Assembly: GCA_028277795.1 (NCBI GenBank)
Contig: JANQFP010000046.1
Span: 1 to 57,651 of the forward strand
Origin: Rhodospirillales bacterium
Lineage (GTDB): Bacteria; Pseudomonadota; Alphaproteobacteria; Rhodospirillales; JANQFP01
Length of the DNA: 57,651 bases
Reading direction: 5' to 3'
Part shown: positions 51,144 through 57,651 of the stretch, piece by piece
Position numbering within the stretch: the stretch's first letter is position 1
Layout of the letters: the number at the start of each line of letters is the position of its first letter
Notes under the pieces: generated by a model
Seen by the model: only the letters and a program-made list of their open reading frames with translations
What the model was told of the DNA's origin: nothing
Database searches by the model: none
Program-made: the position numbers and the translations under genes

Positions 51144-51950
51144 TCAGGACGGCGCCTGCGCGGCCTCCCGGAGGATCGCGGCGAGGGGCGCGTGCAGGTG
51201 GTCGTTGGCGGCCAGGATGTCCCCCGAGCCCATCATGCCGTGGCCCCGGTCGTGGTCGCTGACGAACCCGCCGGCCTCGCGAACCAGCACGATGCCGGCT
51301 GCGATGTCCCAGGGATTGAGCCCGTTCTCCCAGAACCCGTCGTAGCGCCCGGCGGCCACGTAGGCGAGGTCGAGCGCGGCCGAGCCGAAGCGGCGGACGC
51401 CGGCGCTCACCGCCATGACGCCACGCAATTGCCGCAGGAACAGTTCGTGGTCGCGGATGCCCATGAACGGGATGCCAGTGGCGAAGATGGCTTCGGCCAT
51501 GGTGCGCCGCGCCGACACCCGCAGGCGGCGGCCGTTGAGATGGGCGCCCTGGCCGTTCTCGGCGACGAACATCTCGTCGTGGACGGGCTCGTAGATCACC
51601 CCGGCGAACAGCTCGCCGTCCCGTTCCAGGGCGATGGAGATGGCGAAGTGGGGGATGCCGTGCAGGAAGTTGGTGGTGCCGTCCAGGGGGTCGATGATCC
51701 AGCGGTTCGAGGTATCGCGCCCGGGCACCTCGCCGTGCTCCTCGAGCAGGAACCCGTAGTGGGGCCGCGCCCGGCTCAGCTCGGCGCGCAGTGTCCGCTC
51801 GGCCGTGGTGTCGGCGATGGACACGAAGTCGGCCGGCCCCTTCTTGGAGACCTGGAGCTGCTCCACCTCGCCGAAGTCGCGCACCAGCCGGCGCGCCGCC
51901 TTGCGCGCGGCACCGACCATGACGTTGAGAAGGGCCGACTGGACGGGCAT
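51144..51950 (-). CDS. suhB: Inositol monophosphatase family protein (SuhB)
   Basis: A 268-aa protein with the lithium-sensitive phosphatase motifs: LLEEHGE (metal Glu), WIIDPLDGTTNFLHGIPHF (metal Asp residues) and NPWDIAAGIVLVREAGG (second metal Asp). It hydrolyses inositol phosphates and related sugars; SuhB also aids rRNA transcription in E. coli. It follows efp by 12 bp and precedes the OmpA-like gene after 141 bp. I recall this efp-suhB-envelope gene order from other Rhodospirillales, but cannot verify it here. Confidence 0.94.
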   Translation of the reverse strand: MPVQSALLNVMVGAARKAARRLVRDFGEVEQLQVSKKGPADFVSIADTTAERTLRAELSRARPHYGFLLEEHGEVPGRDTSNRWIIDPLDGTTNFLHGIPHFAISIALERDGELFAGVIYEPVHDEMFVAENGQGAHLNGRRLRVSARRTMAEAIFATGIPFMGIRDHELFLRQLRGVMAVSAGVRRFGSAALDLAYVAAGRYDGFWENGLNPWDIAAGIVLVREAGGFVSDHDRGHGMMGSGDILAANDHLHAPLAAILREAAQAPS

Positions 51951-51962
51951 CGCGGCCGGGCG

Positions 51963-52532
51963 TCAGCCCTTGGCCCGTTCCATATAGGTGCCGTCGGCGG
52001 TGCTGACGACGATGCGGGTGCCGGCCTCGATGTGGGGCGGCACCATGACCCGGACGCCGTTCTCCAGGACCGCCGGCTTGTAGGACGACGAGGCCGTCTG
52101 GCCCTTGACCACGGCATCGGCCTCGGTGACCTCGAGGACGACGGAATCGGGAAGCTGCACGCCGATGGGGGAGTCCTCGTAGCTCTCGATGGTCACCGTC
52201 ATGCCATCCTGCAGGAACGGTACCTGTCCTTCGCCGACCATGTCGGCGCCGACGGTGATCTGATCGTAGGTCTCGGCATCCATGAAGGTGAGCATGTCGC
52301 CGTCGGCGTACAGGTACTGATAGGGCTTCTGGTCGAGGCGCACCCGCTCCACCGTCTCCGACGAGCGGAACCGCTCGTTGAGCTTGGTGCCGTCGCGGAT
52401 GTCCTTGAGCTCCACCTGCAGGTAGGCCCCGCCCTTGCCGGGCTGGGTGTGCTGGATGCGCACGGCCCGCCACAGGCGGCCCTGGTGCTCGATGACCATC
52501 CCCGGACGGACGGCATTGCCGTTGATCTTCAT
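51963..52532 (-). CDS. efp: Translation elongation factor P
   Basis: A 189-aa EF-P, normal length. The KOW-like domain has [27 protein letters not shown] (residues 14-40 region, shown in part), with Lys33 at the loop tip in the PGKGGA context, the residue that EpmA lysylates in E. coli. The two OB domains follow. It rescues ribosomes at poly-Pro stretches; several neighbours here are very Pro-rich (the OmpA-like protein and the cyclase). The start at 52532 is used, as the upstream frame is not conserved-looking. Confidence 0.97.
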   Translation of the reverse strand: MKINGNAVRPGMVIEHQGRLWRAVRIQHTQPGKGGAYLQVELKDIRDGTKLNERFRSSETVERVRLDQKPYQYLYADGDMLTFMDAETYDQITVGADMVGEGQVPFLQDGMTVTIESYEDSPIGVQLPDSVVLEVTEADAVVKGQTASSSYKPAVLENGVRVMVPPHIEAGTRIVVSTADGTYMERAKG

Positions 52533-52702
52533 GGCGTTTGTTCTTGGCACGGTGCGTTTGGTGGAGAGGCGGCGGACCCTATCACTTGGCGCCACCCCAG
52601 GCAACGGGGTGGCCGGTGTCGAGGAGTTCAAGCATGAGACTCGATATGCCGGCTTTCCTTCTGTATATTCAAAGTAGATACGTGAGGTCGCGGGGCCACG
52701 AT

Positions 52703-52936
52703 ATGAGAACGCATTTGTCGAAATGGGGGCACAGCCTCGCGGTGCGGATTCCCCGAGCCTTGGCCGAGCAGATCGGTGTGAAGGAAGGCTCGCCCATCGA
52801 GATCATTGCCGGCAGCGATAGCATCGTCCTGTCGAAGCCGGGGTACACCCTCGACGGCCTCCTTGCCGAGGTTCGCCCGGGCAATCTTCATGGCGAGACA
52901 GACACGGGCCGCCCGGTCGGTCGTGAGGAATGGTAG
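52703..52936 (+). CDS. mazE: MazE-like antitoxin (AbrB/SpoVT fold)
   Basis: A 77-aa protein: [23 protein letters not shown] begins the swapped-hairpin DNA-binding domain (residues 1-45), followed by a flexible tail that would wrap the toxin. The next gene, a MazF toxin, overlaps by 7 bp. MazE binds its own promoter and neutralises MazF; the AT-richer stretch at 52655-52690 is the likely promoter/operator. Confidence 0.9.
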   Translation: MRTHLSKWGHSLAVRIPRALAEQIGVKEGSPIEIIAGSDSIVLSKPGYTLDGLLAEVRPGNLHGETDTGRPVGREEW

Positions 52937-53277
52937 GGCGCAAGCAGGGCTACGTCCCCGAGCGCGGCGATCTCGTGTGGCTGACGTTCAACCCGCAGGC
53001 CGGCCATGAGCAGGCCGGACATCGGCCGGCGCTGGTCCTCTCGCCGAAAGCGTACAATCAAGCGACGAGCCTCGCGCTCATGTGTCCAATCACCAGCAAG
53101 GAAAAGGGCTACCCTTTCGAGACATCTTTGCCCGGAGGGCTCAAGGTTTCCGGCGTCGTCCTGGCGGATCAGATCAAGAGCCTCGACTGGCGGGCGCGCA
53201 GCGCCTCGAAGGCCGACACGGCGCCCTCGGCCGTGGTGGACGACGTACTGGCGAAGCTGGAGACCCTTTTGAAATGA
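52930..53277 (+). CDS. mazF: MazF-like mRNA interferase toxin
   Basis: A 115-aa protein with the CcdB/MazF fold: PERGDLVWLTFNPQAGHEQAGHRPALVLSP (residues 9-38, in parts) with the catalytic Arg in the GHRP loop, CPITSK, and LADQIKSLDW near the C-terminus. It would cleave mRNA at short sequence sites when freed from MazE. GAGGA before the ATG serves as ribosome site within the end of mazE. The length resembles ChpB/PemK-type toxins. It ends in an open 91-bp gap before the decarboxylase operon, which is convergent. Confidence 0.93.
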   Translation: MVGRKQGYVPERGDLVWLTFNPQAGHEQAGHRPALVLSPKAYNQATSLALMCPITSKEKGYPFETSLPGGLKVSGVVLADQIKSLDWRARSASKADTAPSAVVDDVLAKLETLLK

Positions 53278-53368
53278 TCTGACTTTTCGATCGCCCCGCG
53301 GACAGGCCTTCCGCCCTGCGCCTTCCTGCCCTTCTTGCCGAGCGCCGACTCGAGCCGGCGACCGCTGT

Positions 53369-53614
53369 TCACCCGTCGTCGTCGTCCTCGTTCTCGGCGG
53401 CGCGTGACCGGGTGCCCTGGGAGAGGATGTACAGGCCGGCGAAGATGAACACCGAGCCACCGACCCAGATGAACAGGCGCTGGTCGATGGGGAACTGCTG
53501 GCTGAGCAGGTTGGCGCCGGCGGCGCCGATAAAGGCAACGGCGCCGCCGAGGGCCCAGTAGGCGGCCCTCGGCAGCCTCCGTCGTTTCTTGCCGCCCGGC
53601 AGCGGCTCGGCCAC
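53369..53614 (-). CDS. Small two-helix membrane protein, last gene of the sodium-pump operon
   Basis: An 81-aa protein with GTG start, 3 bp after the beta-subunit stop. A basic N-terminus (GGKKRRRLPRAAYWALGG) leads into one helix, a short loop (QQFPIDQRL), a second helix (FIWVGGSVFIFAGLYIL) and a highly acidic tail ending EDDDDG. Not a known decarboxylase subunit to me. The tight spacing suggests a role with the pump, such as assembly or stability, but this is inference. Confidence 0.65.
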   Translation of the reverse strand: MAEPLPGGKKRRRLPRAAYWALGGAVAFIGAAGANLLSQQFPIDQRLFIWVGGSVFIFAGLYILSQGTRSRAAENEDDDDG

Positions 53615-53617
53615 CCG

Positions 53618-54886
53618 TTACATGCCCTGGGAGGCGCGCACCACGGTGATCAGCACGCCGGCGAAAATGGCCGACGTGATGACGCCGCTGATGCTGGCAC
53701 CGAGGGCGTGGGGCAGGATGATGGCGTCGGGCGTTACCTCGGCCACCGTCTTCTGGGCCACCTTGGCGGTGGTCGGCACGCAGCTCACGCCGGCGATGCC
53801 GATGGCCGGGTTGTACTTCTTGCCGGTGGCGAAGTAGAGCACCCAGCCGCCCAGCAGCCCGCCCAGGCCGGAGAAGAACAGGGCCAGGATGCCGATCACC
53901 AGCAGGATCAGGACCTCGGGCTTGAGGATGACGCTGGCCTCGCACAGCACGCCCAGCAGCAGGCCGAGGAAGAAGGTGGCGCCGTACAGGATGGGGCCGC
54001 TGAACACCTCGTGGTAGTGGGTGAGGCCGCTCTCGCGGATCACCACGCCGAGGAGCAGCGAGAAGAACAGCGGTGCCGCCACGGGGAACAGGATACACAG
54101 CGAGACCATGGCGACGACGGCGAACACCAGCTTCTCGTCGGGGGTGATCTCGCGGGTCTGCTCCGGGGGCATCTTCATGCCACGGATGTGCCGGGGAACC
54201 AGCGCCTTGATCATGTACGGATAGCCGCCGTAGGTCAGGCCGAGGTACAGGTAGGCGACCACGGTGATGGGAACGAACAGGTCCTCGGACAGCATCAGCG
54301 CGGCGAACAGGATCATCGGTCCGTCGGCGCCGCCGATGGTCGCGGTGGCCGCGGAATCGGCGATGGGCAAGCCCCACCAGACGGCCAGCGGGAAGGCGAT
54401 CACGGTGCCCAGCTCCGCGCAGATGGCGATGAACATGCTGCGGAACGGCCGCGCCATGACGAAGCCGACGTCGAGCAGCGAGCCGATGCCCATGAACACC
54501 ATGCAGGCGATGAGGCCGTTGGAGAAGGTGAAGGAGTAGACCGGCTGCAGCCACTGGATCTGCAGGATGCCGATCCACTTCTCGCCTTCCGACACCAGGG
54601 GATTGAGGAACAGGGTGCCCTTGCCCAGCGAGCCGTCGGTGGGAACCTGGTCGGCCAGCAGCATGGTCTCGGGCACGAACATGACGGCTGCGTTGACCGC
54701 GCACATCCCGAGGCCCATGGGGACCATGATCAGCGCCTCGAGCACGCCCTTGATACCGAGGTAGATGAGCGCCAGCCCGGTGGCAATCAGGATTATTCGT
54801 CCCCAGGCGACGTCGGGCTCGGCCGACAGGGAGTCAGCGAGCGTCGCAACGCCCTGGAAGATCTGGAGGAAATCGATATCGCCCAT
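53618..54886 (-). CDS. mmdB: Sodium ion-translocating decarboxylase beta subunit (OadB/MmdB/GcdB)
   Basis: A 422-aa polytopic membrane protein. The ion-path motifs are present: IGGADGPMILF (Asp matching Asp203 of OadB) and IAGVSCVPTTAKVAQ, plus the early hydrophobic core and a large cytoplasmic loop. The subunit takes the carboxyl group from carboxybiotin, decarboxylates it and uses the energy to export Na+. It is followed directly by a small membrane protein gene and preceded by the biotin carrier (38 bp). Confidence 0.95.
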   Translation of the reverse strand: MGDIDFLQIFQGVATLADSLSAEPDVAWGRIILIATGLALIYLGIKGVLEALIMVPMGLGMCAVNAAVMFVPETMLLADQVPTDGSLGKGTLFLNPLVSEGEKWIGILQIQWLQPVYSFTFSNGLIACMVFMGIGSLLDVGFVMARPFRSMFIAICAELGTVIAFPLAVWWGLPIADSAATATIGGADGPMILFAALMLSEDLFVPITVVAYLYLGLTYGGYPYMIKALVPRHIRGMKMPPEQTREITPDEKLVFAVVAMVSLCILFPVAAPLFFSLLLGVVIRESGLTHYHEVFSGPILYGATFFLGLLLGVLCEASVILKPEVLILLVIGILALFFSGLGGLLGGWVLYFATGKKYNPAIGIAGVSCVPTTAKVAQKTVAEVTPDAIILPHALGASISGVITSAIFAGVLITVVRASQGM

Positions 54887-54923
54887 GACGACCCCTTTCG
54901 CGGTCCGAGACGGTGTGAGGAAG

Positions 54924-55325
54924 TCAGGAGATGGTCATCAGCACCTGGCCCGCATCGACGGCGTCGCCCACGTTCACCGCGATGTTCGAGACCGTGCCGT
55001 CGTGATCGGACGCGATGACGGTCTTCATCTTCATGGCCTCGATGATGGCGACCTGCTGGCCGGCGGTGACCGCTTCGCCCACCTTGACGCTGATCTCGAC
55101 GATCACGCCGCCCAGGGGCGCGACCTTGTCGCCCGCGCCGCCGGCGGCGGGGGCCGGTGCCGGCGCGGCGGCCGGGGCCGGTGCCGGCGCGGCGGGCGCT
55201 GGGGCGACCGAGCTGGCGACCGCGCCGGTATCGCCGTACATCGAGCCCTCCCCTGACGAACCGACCTCTTCCACGGTCACCGTGTAGGGGCGGCCATCGA
55301 CGGTAATCTTGAACGTCTTTTCCAT
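54924..55325 (-). CDS. mmdC: Biotin carrier protein of the decarboxylase
   Basis: A 133-aa protein: a short N-terminal region (MEKTFKITVDGRPYTVTVEE), an Ala/Pro linker (about residues 35-65) and a biotinyl domain ending with the biotin site EAMKMKT and VNVGDAVDAGQVLM. It shuttles CO2 from the carboxyltransferase to the beta subunit. Start at 55325 gives the standard N-terminus. It lies between the gamma (19 bp) and beta genes. Confidence 0.95.
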   Translation of the reverse strand: MEKTFKITVDGRPYTVTVEEVGSSGEGSMYGDTGAVASSVAPAPAAPAPAPAAAPAPAPAAGGAGDKVAPLGGVIVEISVKVGEAVTAGQQVAIIEAMKMKTVIASDHDGTVSNIAVNVGDAVDAGQVLMTIS

Positions 55326-55344
55326 GAGTTCGGTCTCCAACGGA

Positions 55345-55713
55345 CTAGGGGTTGGGGCGCCTGGGGCCCCTGGTAATCGCGTGCGACGTGTGATGCATGA
55401 TGCGGCCGGCGGCCCGCCACCCGGCGCCGTACGCCGGAAGCTCCACGCGGACCAGGCGATGGGCGCCGACAATCGCGTAGACCGCCGCCGAGATGGCGGC
55501 CAAGTCGTCCGCCGACATGTCCGGGACCGCCGCCGCCGGGGGCGGCGCGGCCGCGGCGACGGGCGCCGGCGCGGCCTTGGCCTTCCTGGCCGCCTGCTGA
55601 CGGTGCACCCACTCCAGGGTGATGACGATGAGGCGGATGAGGACGGCTGCGAGGACGGCCACGCAGATCATCAGGCCGTACATCGACAGGGATTGGACGA
55701 TCACATCTCCCAT
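55345..55713 (-). CDS. mmdD: Decarboxylase gamma subunit (OadG-like)
   Basis: A 122-aa protein with a single N-terminal membrane helix (MYGLMICVAVLAAVLIRLIV), a Pro/Ala-rich stretch (AAPAPVAAAAPPPAAAVP) and a C-terminal part with many His/Arg. In related pumps this subunit joins the soluble carboxyltransferase to the membrane beta subunit and binds zinc. The name follows the Mmd delta/gamma nomenclature and is tentative. Confidence 0.85.
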   Translation of the reverse strand: MGDVIVQSLSMYGLMICVAVLAAVLIRLIVITLEWVHRQQAARKAKAAPAPVAAAAPPPAAAVPDMSADDLAAISAAVYAIVGAHRLVRVELPAYGAGWRAAGRIMHHTSHAITRGPRRPNP

Positions 55714-55764
55714 GGTTTTCCTCGATCGCTTCGGGCGGGCCGAGGCCCGCGGGCGGGATGGAGT

Positions 55765-57318
55765 CTACAGCGGGATGTTGCCGTGCTTCTTGGGCGGCCG
55801 GGTCTCGCGCTTGGTGAGCAACCTGCGCAGCGCCATGGACAGCACCGGGCGGGTTTGCTGCGGCTCGATCACGTCGGTGACGTAGCCGCGCGATGCCGCC
55901 AGATACGGCGAGGCGAACTGCTCGCGGTACTCGGCCACCAGCTCGGCCCGGCGCGCCTGGGCGTCCTCGGCCTCCTTGAGCTCCTTGGTGTAGAGGATGT
56001 TGACCGCGCCGTCGGCCCCCATCACCGCGACCTCGGCGGTCGGCCAGCCGTAGATGACGTCGGCACCGAGCTCCTGGTTGCACATGGCGATGTAGGCGCC
56101 GCCGTAGGCCTTGCGCATGATCAGCGTGATCTTGGGCACGGTGGCGCTGGAGTAGGCGAACAGCATCTTGGCGCCGTGGCGGATGATGCCGCCGCGCTCC
56201 TGCTCGATGCCGGGCAGGAAGCCGGGGACATCGACGCAGGTGACGATGGGGATGTTGAAGGCGTTGCAGAAGCGGATGAAGCGCGCCCCCTTGTCCGAGG
56301 AATCCACGTCCAGGCACCCCGCCTTGACCATGGAGTTGTTGGCGAGGAAGCCGCAGACGATGCCCTCGACCCTGCCGAAGCCGACGATCATGTTCTGGGC
56401 GAAGCCCTGGTGCACCTCGAGGAAATCCCCCTTGTCCACCAGGCGGCGGATGATGGCGCCCATGTCCATGGGCTCCGACGGATCGCCGGGCACCAGCTTG
56501 AGGATCTCGTTGTCCTCGGCCATGGACACGGTCGGGGTCGGGTCGTGCGGCGGGTCCTCGGTGTTGTTGGAGGGCAGGAAGCTGAGGAGCTTCCTGGCGA
56601 TCTGGACCGCGTGCTTGTCGTCCTCGGCAACGAAGTGGACGTTGCCGCTGACGGTGGCGTGCATGATGGCGCCACCGACTTCGTCCATGCTGACCTCGCG
56701 CCCGGTCACCGCCTTGATCACCTGGGGCCCGGTGATGAACAGCTGGGCGTTGGACTTGGTCATGATGATGAAGTCCATCAGCGCCGGCGAGTACGACGCC
56801 CCGCCGGCGCACGGCCCGGCGATGATGGCGATCTGCGGCATCACGCCGGACGCCAGCACGTTGTTGTAGAACACCGTGGCGTAGCCGGAGAGGGCGTCCA
56901 CGCCCTCCTGGATGCGGGCGCCGCCGGAGTCCTGGATGCCGATGACCGGCGCGCCGGTCTTCAGGGCGAACTCCTGGGCCAGGATGATCTTGCGGGCGTG
57001 CATCTTGCCCAGCGTGCCGCCGACCACCGTGAAGTCCTGGCTGAAGCCGACCACCGGGCGGCCGTCCACGTAGCCCGACCCGGCGATCACCCCTTCCCCG
57101 GGGAATTCCTTCTTTTCCATGCCGAAGTGGGTGCACTGGTGGCGGACGTGGACGCCGATTTCCTGGAACGTGCCGGGCTGGAACAAGGCGTCGAGACGCT
57201 CGCGGGCGCTCAACAGACCTTTCTCGTGCCGTTTCTTGATCTTGTCGGGACCGCCTTGGGCAAGCTGCTTCTCGCGACGTTCCTTCAGTGTTTCCAGGAC
57301 CTTGTCAGGTATCGTCAT
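55765..57318 (-). CDS. mmdA: Carboxyltransferase (alpha) subunit of methylmalonyl-CoA decarboxylase-type sodium pump
   Basis: A 517-aa acyl-CoA carboxyltransferase, the usual length for MmdA/PccB. It has two crotonase-like halves: GVIAGSGYVDGRPVVGFSQD, IQDSGGARIQEG (acyl-CoA oxyanion site), CAGGASYSPALMDF in the first; VDVPGFLPGIEQE, YGGAYIAMCNQELGAD and AEVAVMGADGAVNIL in the second. Next to gamma, biotin and beta genes it is best seen as the decarboxylase alpha subunit moving CO2 from methylmalonyl-CoA (or a similar acyl-CoA) to biotin. A PccB-like carboxylase cannot be excluded, but no biotin carboxylase is present. GAGGGAC before the ATG at 57318 supports the start. Confidence 0.93.
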   Translation of the reverse strand: MTIPDKVLETLKERREKQLAQGGPDKIKKRHEKGLLSARERLDALFQPGTFQEIGVHVRHQCTHFGMEKKEFPGEGVIAGSGYVDGRPVVGFSQDFTVVGGTLGKMHARKIILAQEFALKTGAPVIGIQDSGGARIQEGVDALSGYATVFYNNVLASGVMPQIAIIAGPCAGGASYSPALMDFIIMTKSNAQLFITGPQVIKAVTGREVSMDEVGGAIMHATVSGNVHFVAEDDKHAVQIARKLLSFLPSNNTEDPPHDPTPTVSMAEDNEILKLVPGDPSEPMDMGAIIRRLVDKGDFLEVHQGFAQNMIVGFGRVEGIVCGFLANNSMVKAGCLDVDSSDKGARFIRFCNAFNIPIVTCVDVPGFLPGIEQERGGIIRHGAKMLFAYSSATVPKITLIMRKAYGGAYIAMCNQELGADVIYGWPTAEVAVMGADGAVNILYTKELKEAEDAQARRAELVAEYREQFASPYLAASRGYVTDVIEPQQTRPVLSMALRRLLTKRETRPPKKHGNIPL

Positions 57319-57651
57319 GTCCCTCACCCATTCAGTTCGGGGATGGCGCGGGCCCTTCCCCCTGCGTTTGGTCGGCAACTCCCGGCCCAGGGCCGGAACC
57401 GGCTCGCAGCCGCAAAAAAACCCTCGGGGCGCGGGCGTTGATCCCGTCCCTCAATGCAGTCCAATGCTGGGCTTACCCCGAGTGTGCCTCTTTCATCGGC
57501 CAAGTCGAAAGAGGCGTCAACCATTATCATCTTTTGGCGTGGTGCGCTGCACAAAATTTGCGCGGTGCGGTGATTCTAGTGGTCTGGATGAGACATAAGG
57601 TGCCCATACGACGGCCTTCCGAGACCATACGGCCAGGCGCGCGGCGCGCCG
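57319..57651. other. Leader and upstream region of the sodium-pump operon
   Basis: No gene is supported in these 333 bp. On the minus strand they hold a perfect 9-bp hairpin, a further long-range stem ending in U7, and an AT-richer part at 57520-57565 with a gcacaaaatttgcgc near-palindrome (57549-57563) that could be an operator. The promoter is probably within 57515-57570. Confidence 0.5.
57414..57515 (-). promoter_or_regulatory. Structured 5' leader with terminator-like end (possible attenuator or riboswitch)
   Basis: Reading the minus strand 5' to 3': a perfect 9-bp hairpin (57515-57507 with 57494-57486), then CTCGGGG (57482-57476) complementary to CCCCGAG (57429-57423), enclosing a 46-nt segment with its own short stem (GGGATCAACGCCC), then GG and a run of seven T (57420-57414). 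mmdA starts about 96 nt further on. A stem closed by a GC helix followed by U7 is what an intrinsic terminator in a leader looks like. No known riboswitch class was recognised. Confidence 0.45.

Noticed and set aside
47378-52637. Very long plus-strand open frames across the MotA/MotB/OmpA, suhB and efp genes
   Set aside because: Their products have no domain and mirror the codon pattern of well-supported minus-strand genes.
55765-57318. Propionyl-CoA carboxylase beta subunit
   Set aside because: The operon has sodium-pump beta and gamma subunits and no biotin carboxylase; the decarboxylase assignment explains all four genes, though the alpha subunit alone could not decide.

Overview
This GC-rich window is most likely chromosomal DNA of an alphaproteobacterium, probably of the Rhodospirillales. 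The best clues are a CcrM-type cell-cycle DNA methyltransferase whose promoter carries GANTC sites and a CtrA-like half-site, a TrcR/DUF1013 regulator beside a quinone oxidoreductase and a DUF1192 gene, an EipB/DUF1849 periplasmic protein, an L31 lacking Cys pairs and an alphaproteobacterial-style AspRS. I see no rRNA, tRNA, CRISPR array, phage or transposase gene. Genes are dense and mostly in short operons. All functions are read from the sequence by eye; no database search was possible.

Layout. 0.2-7 kb, minus strand: a sugar or glycan block with a membrane GT-C glycosyltransferase, a SAM methyltransferase, a two-subunit TPP enzyme (E1 alpha and beta type) and a DegT-fold protein with His in place of the PLP lysine (ColD/RfbH-like 3-dehydratase), preceded by ccrM and rnhB. 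8-13 kb: tandem paralogous small proteins, a secreted nuclease and a secreted small protein with start codons about 20 bp apart, a cyclic-nucleotide-binding-like/TPR protein, a DUF123 protein and an AT-rich zinc-ribbon membrane protein. 13-18.4 kb, minus: a TPR-glycosyltransferase, GH65 phosphorylase, trehalose-6-phosphate phosphatase-like protein and beta-phosphoglucomutase-like HAD protein. 18.6-24.4 kb: radical SAM protein, ArsC, MscS channel, LivH-like permease with a lipobox-bearing N-terminal extension, and an ABC-2 permease without ATPase. 24.5-31.7 kb: an alpha-glucan island with three GH57 enzymes, a DUF4912 protein, a small conserved protein and thioredoxin.

31.8-42.4 kb holds a glycosyltransferase, ROK sugar kinase, EipB, AspRS, a MerF + GDCCVxC mini mercury module, TrcR, quinone oxidoreductase, DUF1192, O-acetylhomoserine sulfhydrylase and an alpha/beta hydrolase. 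42.4-47.5 kb: two small DUF2892-like membrane proteins, a membrane class III adenylate cyclase, L31, CyaY and an MFS exporter. 47.5-52.5 kb, minus: EF-P, SuhB and a three-gene envelope module (Pro-rich OmpA-like, MotA/TolQ-like and MotB-like proteins). 52.7-53.3 kb: MazEF. 53.4-57.3 kb, minus: a sodium-pumping decarboxylase operon of the methylmalonyl-CoA decarboxylase type, preceded by a structured leader ending in a U run.

Two dispersed repeat families occupy intergenic regions: a 132-bp element with inverted ends (two copies) and a roughly 100-bp palindromic element (two copies). Three of these four copies lie between convergent genes. The most promising little-described systems are the TPP-enzyme/3-dehydratase trio (possible branched dideoxy-sugar synthesis), the unfused HAD-OtsB-GH65 operon that mirrors the domain order of mycobacterial OtsB1, and the proton-channel/peptidoglycan module.
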